From: Echiichthys vipera
Taxonomy: Eukaryota; Chordata; Actinopteri; Perciformes; Trachinidae
Assembly (NCBI GenBank): GCA_963691815.1
Contig: OY829654.1
Location: 11,241,298 to 11,305,297 of the forward strand
Direction of reading: 5' to 3'
DNA length: 64,000 nt
The notes below the pieces were generated by a model. It was given only the letters and a program-made list of their open reading frames with translations. It did not search any database and had not been told where the DNA came from. Made by a program: the position numbers and the translations under genes. This document shows positions 1 through 28,680 of this stretch, piece after piece; position 1 is the first letter of the stretch; each line of letters opens with the position of its first letter.

Positions 1-16422
<16,422 letters not shown>

Positions 16423-16743
16423 TCTGTGTGAGCAGAGAGGAGAGTTCAGTACAGGAATAGGTCAAAGACGTATAACAGCTACAGTACTAATAGCATGTGG
16501 GAGGACCATTTATTCCTCTATCCACCTGTAGAAGTTGTTAATTTACCTGTCGGGGTTCTGGTACATGTCCCAGCCCTTTCTCTTGGAGCCGGTTCACTCA
16601 TTTATCCCCTTGGACAAAATTTTGAAGTAGTGAGGTGGTGTTTGTAGAGGCCACACTGCAGGGCCACAGGGTGAGATGGGCTGGATGGGGTCAAAAGGCG
16701 CACCAGTCGCTTTACGAAGCTCCAGATGTTTGTGCCAGGGCCA

Positions 16744-16797
16744 GTGATCAGAGACCAAGGTTAATGAGAAGTGATCAGAGACCAAGGTTAATGAGAA
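16744..16797. repeat. Perfect 27 bp tandem duplication
   Basis: The 27-mer starting GTGATCAGAGACCAAGG occurs twice without a gap or mismatch (16744-16770 and 16771-16797), upstream of the first coding exon of adcy6. The identity suggests a recent slippage event. Confidence 0.95.
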
Positions 16798-19556
16798 GAC
16801 CAGTCTCTGCTGCCAGGCCTATCTCCGCGGCTTCTGCTGGGTCTAGAGGAAAAACAAAAACAAACACATACAGTAGATTATATAAACGCCAATGCACAAA
16901 TACATCTGTGATGGTGTCAAATTGAATCAGTGAGTAGATCAGGTGAGAAACATCAGATCATGATATTAATGTGGATGTCTTGTCCAGTCGTTGATACCAA
17001 TTACTTACTAATGAACCGGCCTGACACAGTTCTAGCTCTTTGTTAGCAATGATCTCCTTCATCCAAAATATGACGGGAAATAAAATGCGCCGTCAGTTTA
17101 AATGAACATGAATCCCCTTTCCTGGATAACCGGACACACTTGAGATTTGGTCTCATAAAAACTGATGGATTTATAGCAGAAGAACATGCTATTTCCAAAA
17201 CTATGGGGGAGGAGGGGGTAGAGGGAGGATGAGATCCAAAATAGCCTGAAGGCTTGGGTTTTTTAAGGTGAACCAGACTTTGCTCGATTTTACCCCCGTA
17301 CAAAAACCCACCCTCTGGTATAAACACACAACAGCATTCTGGAGTCCGTTGGGCTGAAGATAAAGAGCGGCTCCTTCAAGCTCTGTTTATTATCACAATC
17401 AATGATAAAAAAAAACAAGTAATAAATACAGATAAATGTCACTGGACAACAGGACACTGTCAAGGCAAATATCAAGACAGCAATGTGAAACACAACACGA
17501 CAGCATCTGTGGGCCCTGCAGTGTTAAACCCAAAGTTGTTTAGAAATGACTAAAAAAAATCAAACTACTTCCATGTTAGTGTTATATAACATTTATATTC
17601 ACAGAGATACATGTAATTGTATCAAGTCTGTTGTTGCTGGATGAGATCTATATAGAAAGGTTGCCCTGTGAGCACTAGAGAAGGACAGAAAGGGTCACAT
17701 GGATGAAATTAGTTTTATATTATGAGCATTTTATCCGAATGTTTAAATTAGGCTCTACCTTAAAAAACATGTCTGCTGGACATATCTGTCTGTTTGACAC
17801 AACAGACTATAGAGAGTTTACATACACTATTTTTGACTTAGTTCAGTTTTCGTTAAAAAGCATACCATCAATGTATAAAAGTTTATATCTGATATACTAT
17901 GTTTTATAGATGTTGTTTGTTATTTATTGCCAATGTATGTGCAAAGTAAGTAATCTCTTGAGAGCCTGTGCAGGCTGGGCACCTTTGAATAGATGACAGT
18001 CATTTGTGTTTGAGTAGGGATGCAATAAGCCGATACTGTCCTTATTAAGCAGACTGGGTATCGTCCAGATGCGGCTGATCTACATTAAATACAGTTCTTT
18101 TGAGTTTGTATTATCAGTTACATTTATTCAGTCATGGTGGGCCGCTGACACAGCAACGCCTGCCTTCATGTTACCCCACAAAAGAATGATCCCAATGAGT
18201 TCCGAACAGCCAGCCATGCAGACTTTAATGTCCCTCTCCAGACACGTGTTAAAGTATTCAAAGACTACACGGCTATGATTAATATTTTGTTTAACATGGA
18301 GTTACCACATAGAAAGTAAAAGGAAATCCTCAGAGACGGCGCTAGAGGCACATCTGCTGTTTCTCCCTCATTAAGAAATTTTGCATCTGGCCTTGCCGCG
18401 ACTCTTCTGTAACTACGTTCTAGCTTCTACCTGAGGTTTACGAGCAGGCCCGAGGAGAAAGTAGCATGCACACAGCTCATCAAGATGACTAAACACATTG
18501 GTGAGAGTCAGCCATGGGCCTGCCAGCTTCAGACAGGAGGCAGCGGGGCAGCAGAGCCAGCTCATGGAGCCCCACAGGTGGATGGATGGACACAGAGCAC
18601 AACTAATTCATCGTAAACATCGTAATACGTATCAGAGTGGTAAGTGTTGTTAGCATCTTTTATGAGTTTCTGTTGTTTGTTAGCTTGTTAGCTTGTAACT
18701 GTCAGTGGGTGACAGCTGTGATGACAGTGTGTTTTCTCTCTGTTCTGACAGTCGACTCTGAACCGGAGGTTTAAGGTTTCTTTGCTGGTGTTGTGTCCAA
18801 GTTGTTCCCCCGTTGAATAGTGTTTCACATATTAGACAGTGATCGGTTTATGGATTAGTGACATACCAACTAAAGCTATGTTTGAATTTCAAATTGCAGA
18901 GAAGTTCATAGACATCTCTTCCTTTAATAGAGGAATGTGAAAACATATCTCAAGTGCTCAGATACAAATCACTATAGTAAGTGTAAACACTTTAGAGGAC
19001 AGAAACAGAAGAAAAACACCTTCTGAGTGTAAGAGGGCATTAAAGTTTGGGGGATTGGGAATATCAGCAGATAAGAGTCAGGTGGTGCATCCCATCCATA
19101 AGGCTACATCGTGATTGTGGATATAGTCTTTACAGAAAACATCTAAAATATTCCCCTAATGGTCTCGTGGGACTTAAAGTGTGCATTTCTTTGATATTCA
19201 ACTGTTGGTGAATTCTGACCTGCTCACCTTTTACAGTATAACTCCAATATTACTATAATAACCCTGCAGCATTTTTTAATAACACACATATGCCTCAGCA
19301 ACTGCTACCAGCTGATCTTCCCAGGCCTCCAGACGCCCTGAGCTCCACAGTGCAGAGACACGGAAAGCAATGCAGCCGCCGCCGCGTCCTCTTCTGCTGC
19401 TGACGCCTCCTCCACCGGCATTTTCACCAGAGCGGCATGCTGTGTTGTTGAAGCAAAAATAGCATTTCCTCGCTATATCTTGCCTGCATGCATGCGCCTT
19501 CTCTGGCACGTATCCGTCCTCCCTGGCAGCGGATCGACTCAAGGAGAACTATCCAG

Positions 19557-19561
<5 letters not shown>

Positions 19562-19607
<46 letters not shown>

Positions 19608-19640
19608 TCTCTATCTCTCTCTCTCTCACACACACACACC
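19562..19640. repeat. (CT)n / (CTAT)n microsatellite running into (CA)n
   Basis: A CT dinucleotide tract with ATCT variants, followed directly by a short CA run to about 19640. Confidence 0.95.
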
Positions 19641-20771
19641 TCCCCTCTTCTCTCCTCCCACCTCCTCCTCCCCTCCACCTCCCCGGCTGGCTGCGTCCCT
19701 TACTCCCCTGCACAAGGTCGACCAGCTTGTACCCATTTGCAAACGTCGCGCTGTTGTCAGTCGCTTGGTGTGCGTGTTTGCACGGTGCTTGGCTGTACTC
19801 TCCGGTTTCCCCTGCTATAGCGTTAGGAGAGCAGAGGAGAGGGGAGGGGAAAGCGGAGAAGGAAAGGCGGGGGTGACTGACTATTCCTAAGGGACATTTT
19901 CAACCGGACAGCCGCTTCACTAGCTGGCGTTACAGCCACACACAGCGAACATAAAGTCATTCATTGTGGGTTTATTCCAGTTTGACGAGTCCGAAGCTGT
20001 GCACGCATCTATCTGTGTGTGTGTGACTCAGTTGTCATCCAGATGATACAGATGCGAAAATAGATCTAGCACTTAGGGGAAATCAAAAGGTATGCAACGC
20101 GTTGACTGGGCTTGTAGTCCCTCTTTGATCATGTGCGGATGATATGTTCGCGATCCGTTGTATAAATGCTTGGCACTGTCAGGCCGCGCGTGTGTGAGGG
20201 CCCGCATTCAAACAGCGTAGGCTTCTTGTTACATAACACCGTGGCCTATGTGACAACCATAGCGGGGACCATAAAAGCCATTCCGTTGCGTCCGGTAGTC
20301 GAAGTTAAGACTCAAAAACACGCCTCTGTCAGCGATTTTATTTGCGTGCAAATGTCCTTCAGTCTGCAGCAAGGCAATAGCTCACACTATGAGTGTATTG
20401 ACAAACACGAGCCTTTGGTAAATAAACAGATATAAACATTTCTATTGCTGCTGCACATTCCTCAGCATCAGTCAGTTGATGCATGACGGTGGCTAAAACC
20501 CCAACATTTACTCACCCCGCGTGTTCGTAGAGGGGTAAGTAGGATATACATGGAGGTGTGTGAGTTTAAAGTTATGTTGTGAAAAATGATCTGAAGCATT
20601 ATGAACATGAGATGCAGACCTGCAAGCGGGACCAGCCTCTGAACGCAGCCTATTAACACCCCTCAGGACTGTCAGCTGTTATAATAAACATAATGATGCA
20701 GCTCATCCTTTCCTCCACACACACATATGTTGTCGCCAGTGGAAAACATGTACTGACCGTGTATCCTTTTG

Positions 20772-20803
20772 CCACCACCACCACCACCACCACCACCACC
20801 ACC
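20772..20803. repeat. (CCA)n trinucleotide repeat
   Basis: About ten CCA units in non-coding sequence between adcy6 and cacnb3. Confidence 0.95.
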
Positions 20804-22932
20804 AGTGTGATCCGGAGGCCTAACAGCAACTGTTGCCAGCTATGTCATTCACTCCTGCAGACATGGTGTATTGACAGAGAAGTGGCAGAGGCGTCTACGG
20901 TTCAGTGCAACAGCGTTTGAGACGTTTGTGTGACAGGAGGACATATATTATATATGTTGGCCTGCAGTGTGCAGCAGCACTTACAGTCAGAAAGACGGGA
21001 CTCACCGTGATCATCTTTCTGTTTCTAATCCCCGACAGGACCGCAGAAGCAGACAATCCGATTCGGTGTGGTTGTCGGTCGGAGCAGCAGCCAGGGTGGA
21101 GGAGCATTTGTAGGCTAAAAGCTGTCCAATGATGGTCCGGTTACATTGGTCTCCCTGTGGTGGATCTCCTCCTGTCGTCTTCTCGCTCCACTCCCTTTCC
21201 TCTCCTCCCCCTGACCCTCTCGGCTCCAAGCACCACTGTCAAGACGGGGACAATACAAACATCACACTTCCTGTTACTGTCCTTCAAATTAAAACCATCA
21301 AGTTACAAGCATAAGTGGTGACGGGAAAAGCCTACTTTCGGATTAAACACACACTTTGGAGAAAAAAAAAGATGATGACAACAAACAAAAATGACCTGCA
21401 ATAAAGTATTGCATTAAAAGATAACATAGTTATTATTATCTACATTACATTGTTGTAGCCGCAAAGTGGATAGAAAAACAATATGTACATATTAAACATC
21501 ACAACAATATATAGATATAACATACAACAATTAGCACTAACATGTTGCAGTAAACAATTTACAATACGGTGTAACAGTGCAAAGTGAAGTTATGTTTTGT
21601 TGTCAAAATATATTATTAATTATCATAATTATATTATATAGTCTGTTTCTTTCATAAAATATGTATTTAACTGAGCACTTTAGGTATCCGCAGGTATTGA
21701 GTATGCCAGTTTATTGGCTTTATTATGGAGCTGATGATTGATAGACAATTCGGTTATCAGAGGAGTAGAATATTTAATTCATAGATAGACACTCCCCTGG
21801 GCTACTTGTATGGTCATAATATTTCTATGTACAGCATGTTTTACCTTTTGCTGTAGTCAAGTCAATATCACAAATTTGCCTCAGGGGGCTTTAGACAGCT
21901 ATATTTCATTTGATAATCATAAAACATATATACATACAGCTTTACCTGAAGACAGTTATGACTTTATAATCTGTCAGTATATGACACCCTCAACTATTTC
22001 CTTTTTGTCCTTGCTTTAGATAAAGAGAAGCTTTTCCAAATAGCCCTTTTAACGGGGAAAGAACTTGGAAGAAACTTCAGGAAGAGCAACAGAGGAGAGC
22101 TCCCTCTCCCAAAAGGGACAGACTTAACATACATGTGGTATACAGAATAGACCAATATAATAAAATTACAATAAAGACAATCCATATGAGAAAAAATATA
22201 CATAAAGTGAACATTAAACAGCCGTAGCCGGAGCCACATGGCCTCCTCTCCACCATGTAACCTTGAAAGAGTAAAGTCTATGTCCGTTTCTACCAACTTT
22301 CCTGTAAATTGTTACTGGAACTGTAAAAATCAGACTTAACTAAATGTGCAGGTTTCCTTCCCACAGCCAGCTCATTTTGCCGCTTTTATTTTGAAATCCC
22401 CTTCCACATAGTCCCGGTGTCAGGCTGTTTAACTGTGGCCAGTTTGACGCAGCTCTCCTCAGCCCCAGCGCGCCGTTGCTCACACCACTCTCTCGATCCC
22501 ACGTTTAGTAACTCGGCACTCCCTCTAGAGGTGAGGCCGGGTCTGCAGCGAGCCCGGCCGGTCAGAGATCTCCCAGAAGGGGAAGAAACATTGATGTGTT
22601 GGAGGGAAAAGTCAGCTTACACCTTGATCCTTATTTACTTCATAGTGTTTAAACTAAGGCTGACATGATGTAAGAAGTAGCTGCTCGGTTATTTTAAGTA
22701 AAACAAATAAATATTGCCAGCCAAATGTAGTTAAAGTATGAAGGGTAAATGCAAAATGGCCCCAGTGTTTAATTATGGAGCCCTCAAAGTCTCAAAAGAT
22801 GCTACATTTTTTTTAAATACATGCAGACAAGATAAGGATCTGTGTGTATTATTATGTGCGTTATTATTATTTTATTAATTGCCTATTTTAGGGAATTTAG
22901 GGACTCTCCTGTAAGAAGATACCTTTATTGTA

Positions 22933-23221
22933 AGAAGAAGAAGAAGAATTCCTTTATTAGTCCCGCGAATGGGAAAATTCATTTTCACTCTATTATTTTT
23001 TTTCATTTTACACACACACACAGGCCCGAAATACACACACATGCACAGACAGGACCTGACCGGCGCCCCGAGCAGTTGGGGTTTCGGTGCCTTGCCAAGA
23101 GATGAACTGGCACCTCTCCAGCCACCAGTCCACACTCCATTCTTGGTCCACACAGGGACCTGAACCAGTAACCTTCCGGTTCCCAGCACAGTCACCTATG
23201 GACTGAGCTACTACCGCCCGT
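22933..23221 (-). mobile_element. tRNA-derived SINE (minus strand)
   Basis: Read on the minus strand, the head at 23221 gives GGCGGTAGTAGCTCAGTC (A-box-like TAGCTCAGTC), then GGTTCAGGTCC (B-box-like) about 45 bases later. A body with GGTGCCAGTTCATCTC and GGCACCGAAACCCC follows, then an internal (GT)n-type run, and a 3' end ...ACTAATAAAGGAATTC with a (TTC)n tail. Polymerase III boxes near one end and a simple-repeat tail at the other define a tRNA-derived SINE. Short GTAAG copies flank it but are too short to prove a target duplication. Confidence 0.8.
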
Positions 23222-23509
23222 AAGTAACTGTCACTTCATTGTGCAATGAAATGTAAATTAGAGCAAGCCTGTATTTGTTTAATTATGTATAATAAGACAT
23301 ACAATAAATACTATGTATACACAAAATACAAGAATAGTATATACAGAATACAAAAAAAGAAAAAGTATATGATGACCTCACGTCAATCCCAGCAAAGCTT
23401 GGCACACTTATCCATCATAACTGAAAACAACTGTAATCTATAGCAATGTATTATATTGAATATGTTGATTAAAACAAACAAGAATATCTCCCTCTGTGGT
23501 GAGGTAGAA

Positions 23510-23688
23510 GGGCGGCTGTGGACCAGAAGGTAAAGTGGGTAGAGTGTCCTTTAATCACAAGATTGGCAGTTCGAACCGGCACCTCCTGTGCTTGAGCACT
23601 CCGCCACCAACCATGTACGATCAAACTTGTCCAACACTTTCTAGTACAAGTACAAAGGCACTATATTAATGCAGTCCACCTATAAAGT
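23510..23688 (+). mobile_element. tRNA-derived SINE (plus strand), second family
   Basis: The head is GGCTGTGGACCAGAAGG..TAGAGTG with a degraded A box, then GGCAGTTCGAACC as B box about 40 bases later. The 3' end AAGGCACTATATTAATGCAG matches the tail I recall for a widespread fish SINE (AAGGCGCTATATAAATGCAG). It lies only about 290 bp from the first SINE, in the opposite orientation. Confidence 0.75.
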
Positions 23689-25334
23689 AGCATGAATTAC
23701 ATATACACAAGTAAATTACCTCAAAATTGTTAAATATGTTGAGTAAATGTACTTAAGATAGACAACAGTAATCAGTTGACTATCAGTGGACGGTAACAGT
23801 GTCACCGGTGAACAAGAGCTTGGGGGGTCTGGTCTGGACCAGGAAGACAGTTAGACAATGGAGACAGGACCGTTCAGGCGTCGCCCAGATACTGGAGCAA
23901 CAGGTGGGTTACACAGGAAGATGTCCCAAAGGTAACTGATTCCAGACTTCTGAATCACAAACCACATCTCCAGTTTGTTGAGTAATTCAGACTCAGAAAA
24001 AGTGAAAACACAATCTGAACAGGGAGACACTAAAAGCAGTGCAGATGGAAAACTGGACTGAACCAGCTCCAAAGATAGCGATGTTTCAATACCATTTTAA
24101 CCTATCGATACCTGAACTTATGTAAACAAAAAAAGAAAGTCATTCAACAGCTGTATACTACTAACCTGTATGGATGTGCTGATTCGCCATCATTGTTGAA
24201 TGGCCTGGATCGGGTTTTACATAATGAACGTCATAGAACTTTCTTTTATTATCTAGTTTGACAGTCAATCATAACTTGCAGACATAGACTTGCGTACTCT
24301 CAGATACCAATACTGTAGGCATTTCCAGTACTGGTATCAGTACAAGTCTATTCAAAGGAGCAGTAGAAGTCCTACAGCCCTGAACAGAAGCAGTGGCTGC
24401 CTCCTAGTGGCATAACAATTCACAGATCAGACAGTGAAGGAAACCTCAGCCACCTCATACAGGTAAACTTAGTATCTGCACATTGTGGTAGGTAAATTAC
24501 TTATATACTATCCAAGCTCCACAAGAGGAAACTGGGACGTGTTTTACCGTAACAATACCTGAGCTTACAGAACACAGCAGAGGTGTATTAAATGACTTTT
24601 GTCAAGTTTACCTTCACACAGTCACAGACAGGCAAGGTCAAGCAAGCTGCCCATAAATCTGCCAGCAGAGGGAACACAAGAGACCATCCATCAGATCGCA
24701 CCACTTCCACCGCCTTGCTTGGACCACACCCATCTTTGAATTCAGCCTTCATTTTGACCTCAACTACACACCTGTAACGTTTTGTGATTGAATTATGTAC
24801 AGTTATTGGGCCACAGGGGTGTAAAGTGGGGGGCCCATCTCCCGGCCCCCTGGTTTTTCGAACTCTGTCTTTATTTCAAACTACACACCTGTAACTGTGT
24901 CTTGCACAGTTGTGACGCTCGTGCGTTGACAAATTCTGTCCACTGACAGACATATGAACACCTTGATAAATTCTCAAAACCACGGCCCGCTACAGTAGGA
25001 TTCTCAAGGACCACATTTTGCAGCGATGATGGACTCACAAGGTGAAAAAAATACAAGCCTTCTGTGTGGTGGTCACAAAAGGAAAGGACAAATCTGGTCT
25101 AATTGCTGTGACAGCAAATCATTATAAAGAATCTGCCAAATGCATGTGAAACATTTCTCTATATACATATAAAGGAGAGCTGTTTTTACAGTCATGTACA
25201 TCAGTGTGGAGGACATGAGTCAGATGAGGATACATGTACAGCAGCAGGGTCAGCAGGTTCTGTGGCGAAATATGTATTTTCCAATCTCAACCTTCTCAAT
25301 CATGTTTTTTTTTTCTTTAAGCAAAATTATCACG

Positions 25335-25470
25335 GAAAGGAACGCCTTGGCAGCTGAAAGGTTACTGTGCATGCCACAAATCAGCGATGTCCCTGGTTCG
25401 ATTCCAACTGTGGGACCTTTGTTGCACGTCATACCCCTGTCTCTGGCCATTCCTATATACCACCTCGCTC
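25335..25470 (+). mobile_element. SINE-like element with B box, third family
   Basis: Contains CCTGGTTCGATTCC, a strong B-box match, in a context ending GGGACCTTTGTTGCACGTC and TACCCCTGTCTCTGGCC that I recognise as a common fish SINE body. The A box is poorly preserved and the ends are approximate. A more decayed relative lies at 42490-42600 on the other strand. Confidence 0.65.
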
Positions 25471-25740
25471 ACACTCAGCTTCAGCCTCAATCATATGTAG
25501 AAAAAAACTCAATCATTTACTGTTTTGGAGGTAACGAAGTAGCGCTAACTCTTAACTTAACTAAGGAATGTCATTCTCTCTGGTGAGGAGGTAAAGGTAG
25601 AGGCTCCTAAATGACACTTACGCCTTTCAAACATTTACAGTAGGTGTTGAGAAAGGGTAAAAACAATAGTAGGAAGTTACTTAGTACACCTGCCCGAGCA
25701 CTGTACTAAAGAACAGTATATGTGACATGTGTGTATGTAT

Positions 25741-25786
25741 GCACACGCACACGCACACACACACACGTACACACACACACACACTG
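25741..25786. repeat. (CA)n microsatellite
   Basis: CA dinucleotide run with CGCA and GTAC interruptions. Confidence 0.95.
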
Positions 25787-26634
25787 CACATATCACCACT
25801 ACATATATTTGATATTGATAACTTTAGTTACCTTGAAGATTCAGATAAATAATTCAAAATTTAAGCAACAAATAAATGATTCCATGGGGATGAAATTCAC
25901 AAGCTAGCTAGTAATTTAAATTAGCCCCATCAACATTTAAATAATGTGTAAATAAATGCATCTTTATTATAATATTCCAATAATGAAATTTAAGGTTTTT
26001 GCTTTAGGTTTATTTTATGCTAATACATTTGTGATCTACACTGTGTAAATATAATTAATAGCATTCAGAGATTTGAGGAAAAATGCTTCAATGCTGTCTC
26101 ACAAATAATCTAACGTTTACGATATATTAAGTTATCCACATAGGTAAGTGATGACAGTTAGCGTAAAGACTGTAAACAGGGAGGGAGAGCGTTAGCATTA
26201 GCACATTAGCATTGTCAAAACTACAACTCTAATTTACATGTGTGTTTTTTTAATAGATGACGATACGGAAGAGCAGAAGTTAGTTTACCTATTGCAGCCA
26301 CTTCCCGACCAACATAACGGCTCATAACAACTGTTTCCTTAACCAACGGGTCTGAAGTAACGTTAGTAGTTGGGGTCGTGTTTGCTAGGTAACAAGTGAG
26401 TTAAATAAAACCATTTTAGAGTTCTGTAAGTTGTATTTTTCATGTTACAGTTACCGTCTTGCTGCCTTTAGGCTAAATCTGAATTAATACATGACGGTCT
26501 GGACATTATAACATTAGCCTTAAAAGTTGTTATGCTAACGTATATGCACATACATACGTTACGTTATCTAACGTTACGTCGACCAGACACGGAGCAACAT
26601 TTGCATTGTGTTTTTGGTCACCTGATGAATACAG

Positions 26635-27169
26635 TTAAAGGTTGAATATGTAGAATCTTTATTAAAAGCGTTATTTTTTTAAAAGAAATACACCCAGGGA
26701 GCATTTTGAGGGGTACAGAATCAAAGTATTGTTTTTCCATAAAAAAGTATATTTATTCTGAATGAATATTTTAAAACATTTTTGAGGGTTTGACAATGAC
26801 CTTCTGTCACGTTCTGTTTCCATTGTAGCAGCCAATAGCAGCCGGCATTGCAGGTTACCGGGTTTTCTGTTGTTGCTACAGAAACGAAGAATCATTTTGA
26901 GTTGGGAGCTAGCTAATCGATTACACACCACTCAAAGAAAGACTTCCAGTTGAGGACTGGCTAACGTTAAATACTGTTGTATAAATTAATGAGTGGAAAT
27001 TAGTCGTTACCCTGTATGATTCATCACTTGAAATGGCGCAGGCTGATCTCTTGACACACTCCCAACAAACCTGGCAACCCGACTGCTGGAATTATTTTTT
27101 GTTGATGCGACTACGATTTTGAGACACTAGATGGCGGTGTTCTGCTCATTCTCCATATTCAACCTTTAA
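26635..27169. mobile_element. Non-autonomous DNA element with TTAA ends (535 bp)
   Basis: The left end TTAAAGGTTGAATATG and the reverse complement of the right end are identical for 16 bases, and 21 of 22 bases match when extended through TAGAAT/GAGAAT. Both ends sit on TTAA, as expected for a piggyBac-like TTAA target duplication, although a palindromic TTAA could also be part of the ends. No transposase frame lies inside; the longest ORF (26671-26931, minus) has no family signature. Confidence 0.8.
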
Positions 27170-27503
27170 GTCCAATATTCATAATTATTTTAAGTCTTTG
27201 GTCTCCAAGAAACACCTGATAAAATATCTCAAATCAGATATTTGATTTTCTTCAGCAGCTAGTGTTAACGCTAGTCGCTAACTTTCTGTGTGCAATAACT
27301 AATCAGATAGCATTTAGCATGTAAACCCTATTTATTCTTGGGTTTTATTGACGTAGCATACCCGAAATGCAGATTCATACAGGACAAGCAAGTTCCTTTA
27401 AAGCTCCTACACAGGTGTTTACGCTTGTGTTGCTTGAATCAAAGCCATTCTCTGCTCTCCTGTTTTGTTGCACCTGTTACTATTTACAACTTATCGATGA
27501 TAA

Positions 27504-27530
27504 CGTTCATATCGTTCATATCGTTCATAT
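27504..27530. repeat. 9 bp tandem repeat, three perfect copies
   Basis: The unit CGTTCATAT is repeated three times without mismatch and followed by a partial CGTT. Confidence 0.95.
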
Positions 27531-28380
27531 CGTTGTTATTAGTTTTTAGGGCTTGAGTCACAGTATTACCAGTATAGCTCCTTCCTACTTCAACCTGACT
27601 AGATTTCTAATGAGGCAGTAGTAATAATCATAAGAAACACCTGTTTGGGTGTGCAAAGTCTATACCTGTGTATGCACAGGCATGCATAACTGTTTGTGCA
27701 GAAATATGTGCTTTCTTTTTGAAAATGTACTTCAAATATTAAAAAAGAGCTAAAAACTTGTCAGATTTCGGCTGCTGATCCTTTAGAATATTTAAATGAT
27801 TTATATTATTTGTTTTAAAAGTATAATAATACGCCATGTGAATGTGTCACCTGTGAAATTGTGACATGCCTCTCTATTTTTAGAAGTTTTACAAATGAAC
27901 CAATCAATCAAGAAAACAATCAGCAGATAAATACAATAATGTAAATGATAATTAGTTGCAGTCCTATACAGTTTATATTCAATAGATCCATTTCAATTAA
28001 TCACAACAGTAAAATTCTGCTTTTACACTTAAAAAAGTAATAATAATCCAATTCTATAAATTAAAACAGTCACAGTTTTCCTGTATTACTGCATACCTTT
28101 AATACTTTACGTTGCCTGCGTCCCAGGAGGTTTTTACACTCTGCTACTTTTACTTCTTAGAAAAGTGTTGCTCAGGATTTTTGTGTTACAAAAAAACTGA
28201 AAAATCCTCCCCTGTATAATGAATCCAAAGATCCCTCATGTATTTGACTGTTTCAATCCGCATTTAACAAATAAATATGACACACACCGAGAGGGAACAT
28301 GGTCTTTGTATAAACCAACACACCTCTAAAAAAAACAAATATTGCAATTGTGCACTTTTATCCTCTTTTAAACGGATTTT

Positions 28381-28680
28381 TGTGCCATTTCAGCCGAGCT
28401 CGACACCCCCGGCGGAGGCTCACACTTAGTACGGACCTGCACGGCTGCTCGAGCGATGACGCTTCAATGCTTTATTATAGCTCCGGCATTTTTCCTGCTC
28501 GCTCTACGTTTTTACCCCCAGTGTAGCTTTTAACACACGTTTTGTTGTTGTTTTTTATTTTCCGCTCCTACATGCCGCTCCCCCCCGCTGACTTCACTGC
28601 ATTTTAGATGTACTGTGTGTCCCTCGCTTCCTCCAGTAACCCATGTCTGTGTGCATCTCGCCTCCCTGCGCTCTCAATAG
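28381..28680 (+). promoter_or_regulatory. cacnb3: Candidate cacnb3 promoter and 5' UTR
   Basis: The sequence turns CpG-rich just upstream of the first coding exon (CGAGCTCGACACCCCCGGCGG near 28397, CTGCTCGAGCGATGACGC near 28445), while flanking DNA is AT-rich. An in-frame TAG stands directly before the ATG at 28681, so the frame does not extend upstream. The transcription start is not visible; the call rests on composition and position. Confidence 0.45.

Larger units (their letters stand above)
19300..21260 (-). promoter_or_regulatory. adcy6: Candidate adcy6 promoter / 5' UTR region (CpG-rich)
   Basis: Compared with its AT-rich surroundings this stretch is GC- and CpG-rich (for example 19370-19540, 19680-19900 and 21130-21240). 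It holds several minus-strand donor-like sites that could end a non-coding first exon (GGGGTGAGTA near 20512, CACGGTGAGT near 21006, and AAAGGTGAGC near 19226 just outside). CCAAT and ATTGG boxes lie 15-20 bases apart near 21126-21150. No TATA box is obvious. The assignment is inference from position; no transcript evidence is available. Confidence 0.35.
16426..28380. other. Divergent intergenic/5' UTR-intron region between adcy6 and cacnb3
   Basis: This must contain the remaining 5' UTR exon(s) and promoter of adcy6 on the minus strand, because the first coding exon opens with a splice acceptor. The visible content is a 27 bp tandem duplication at 16744-16797, CpG-rich sequence at 19.3-21.3 kb, (CT)n and (CCA)n tracts, three SINEs (22.93-23.22, 23.51-23.69, 25.34-25.47 kb), a (CA)n tract and a 535 bp TTAA-flanked element at 26635-27169. 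The stretches 16.8-19.3, 21.3-22.9, 23.7-25.3, 25.8-26.6 and 27.2-28.4 kb showed no gene I could support. Confidence 0.75.

Noticed and set aside
22933..25470. tRNA genes suggested by A- and B-box-like sequences
   Set aside because: No cloverleaf can be drawn with intact stems, and each is followed by a SINE body and tail.
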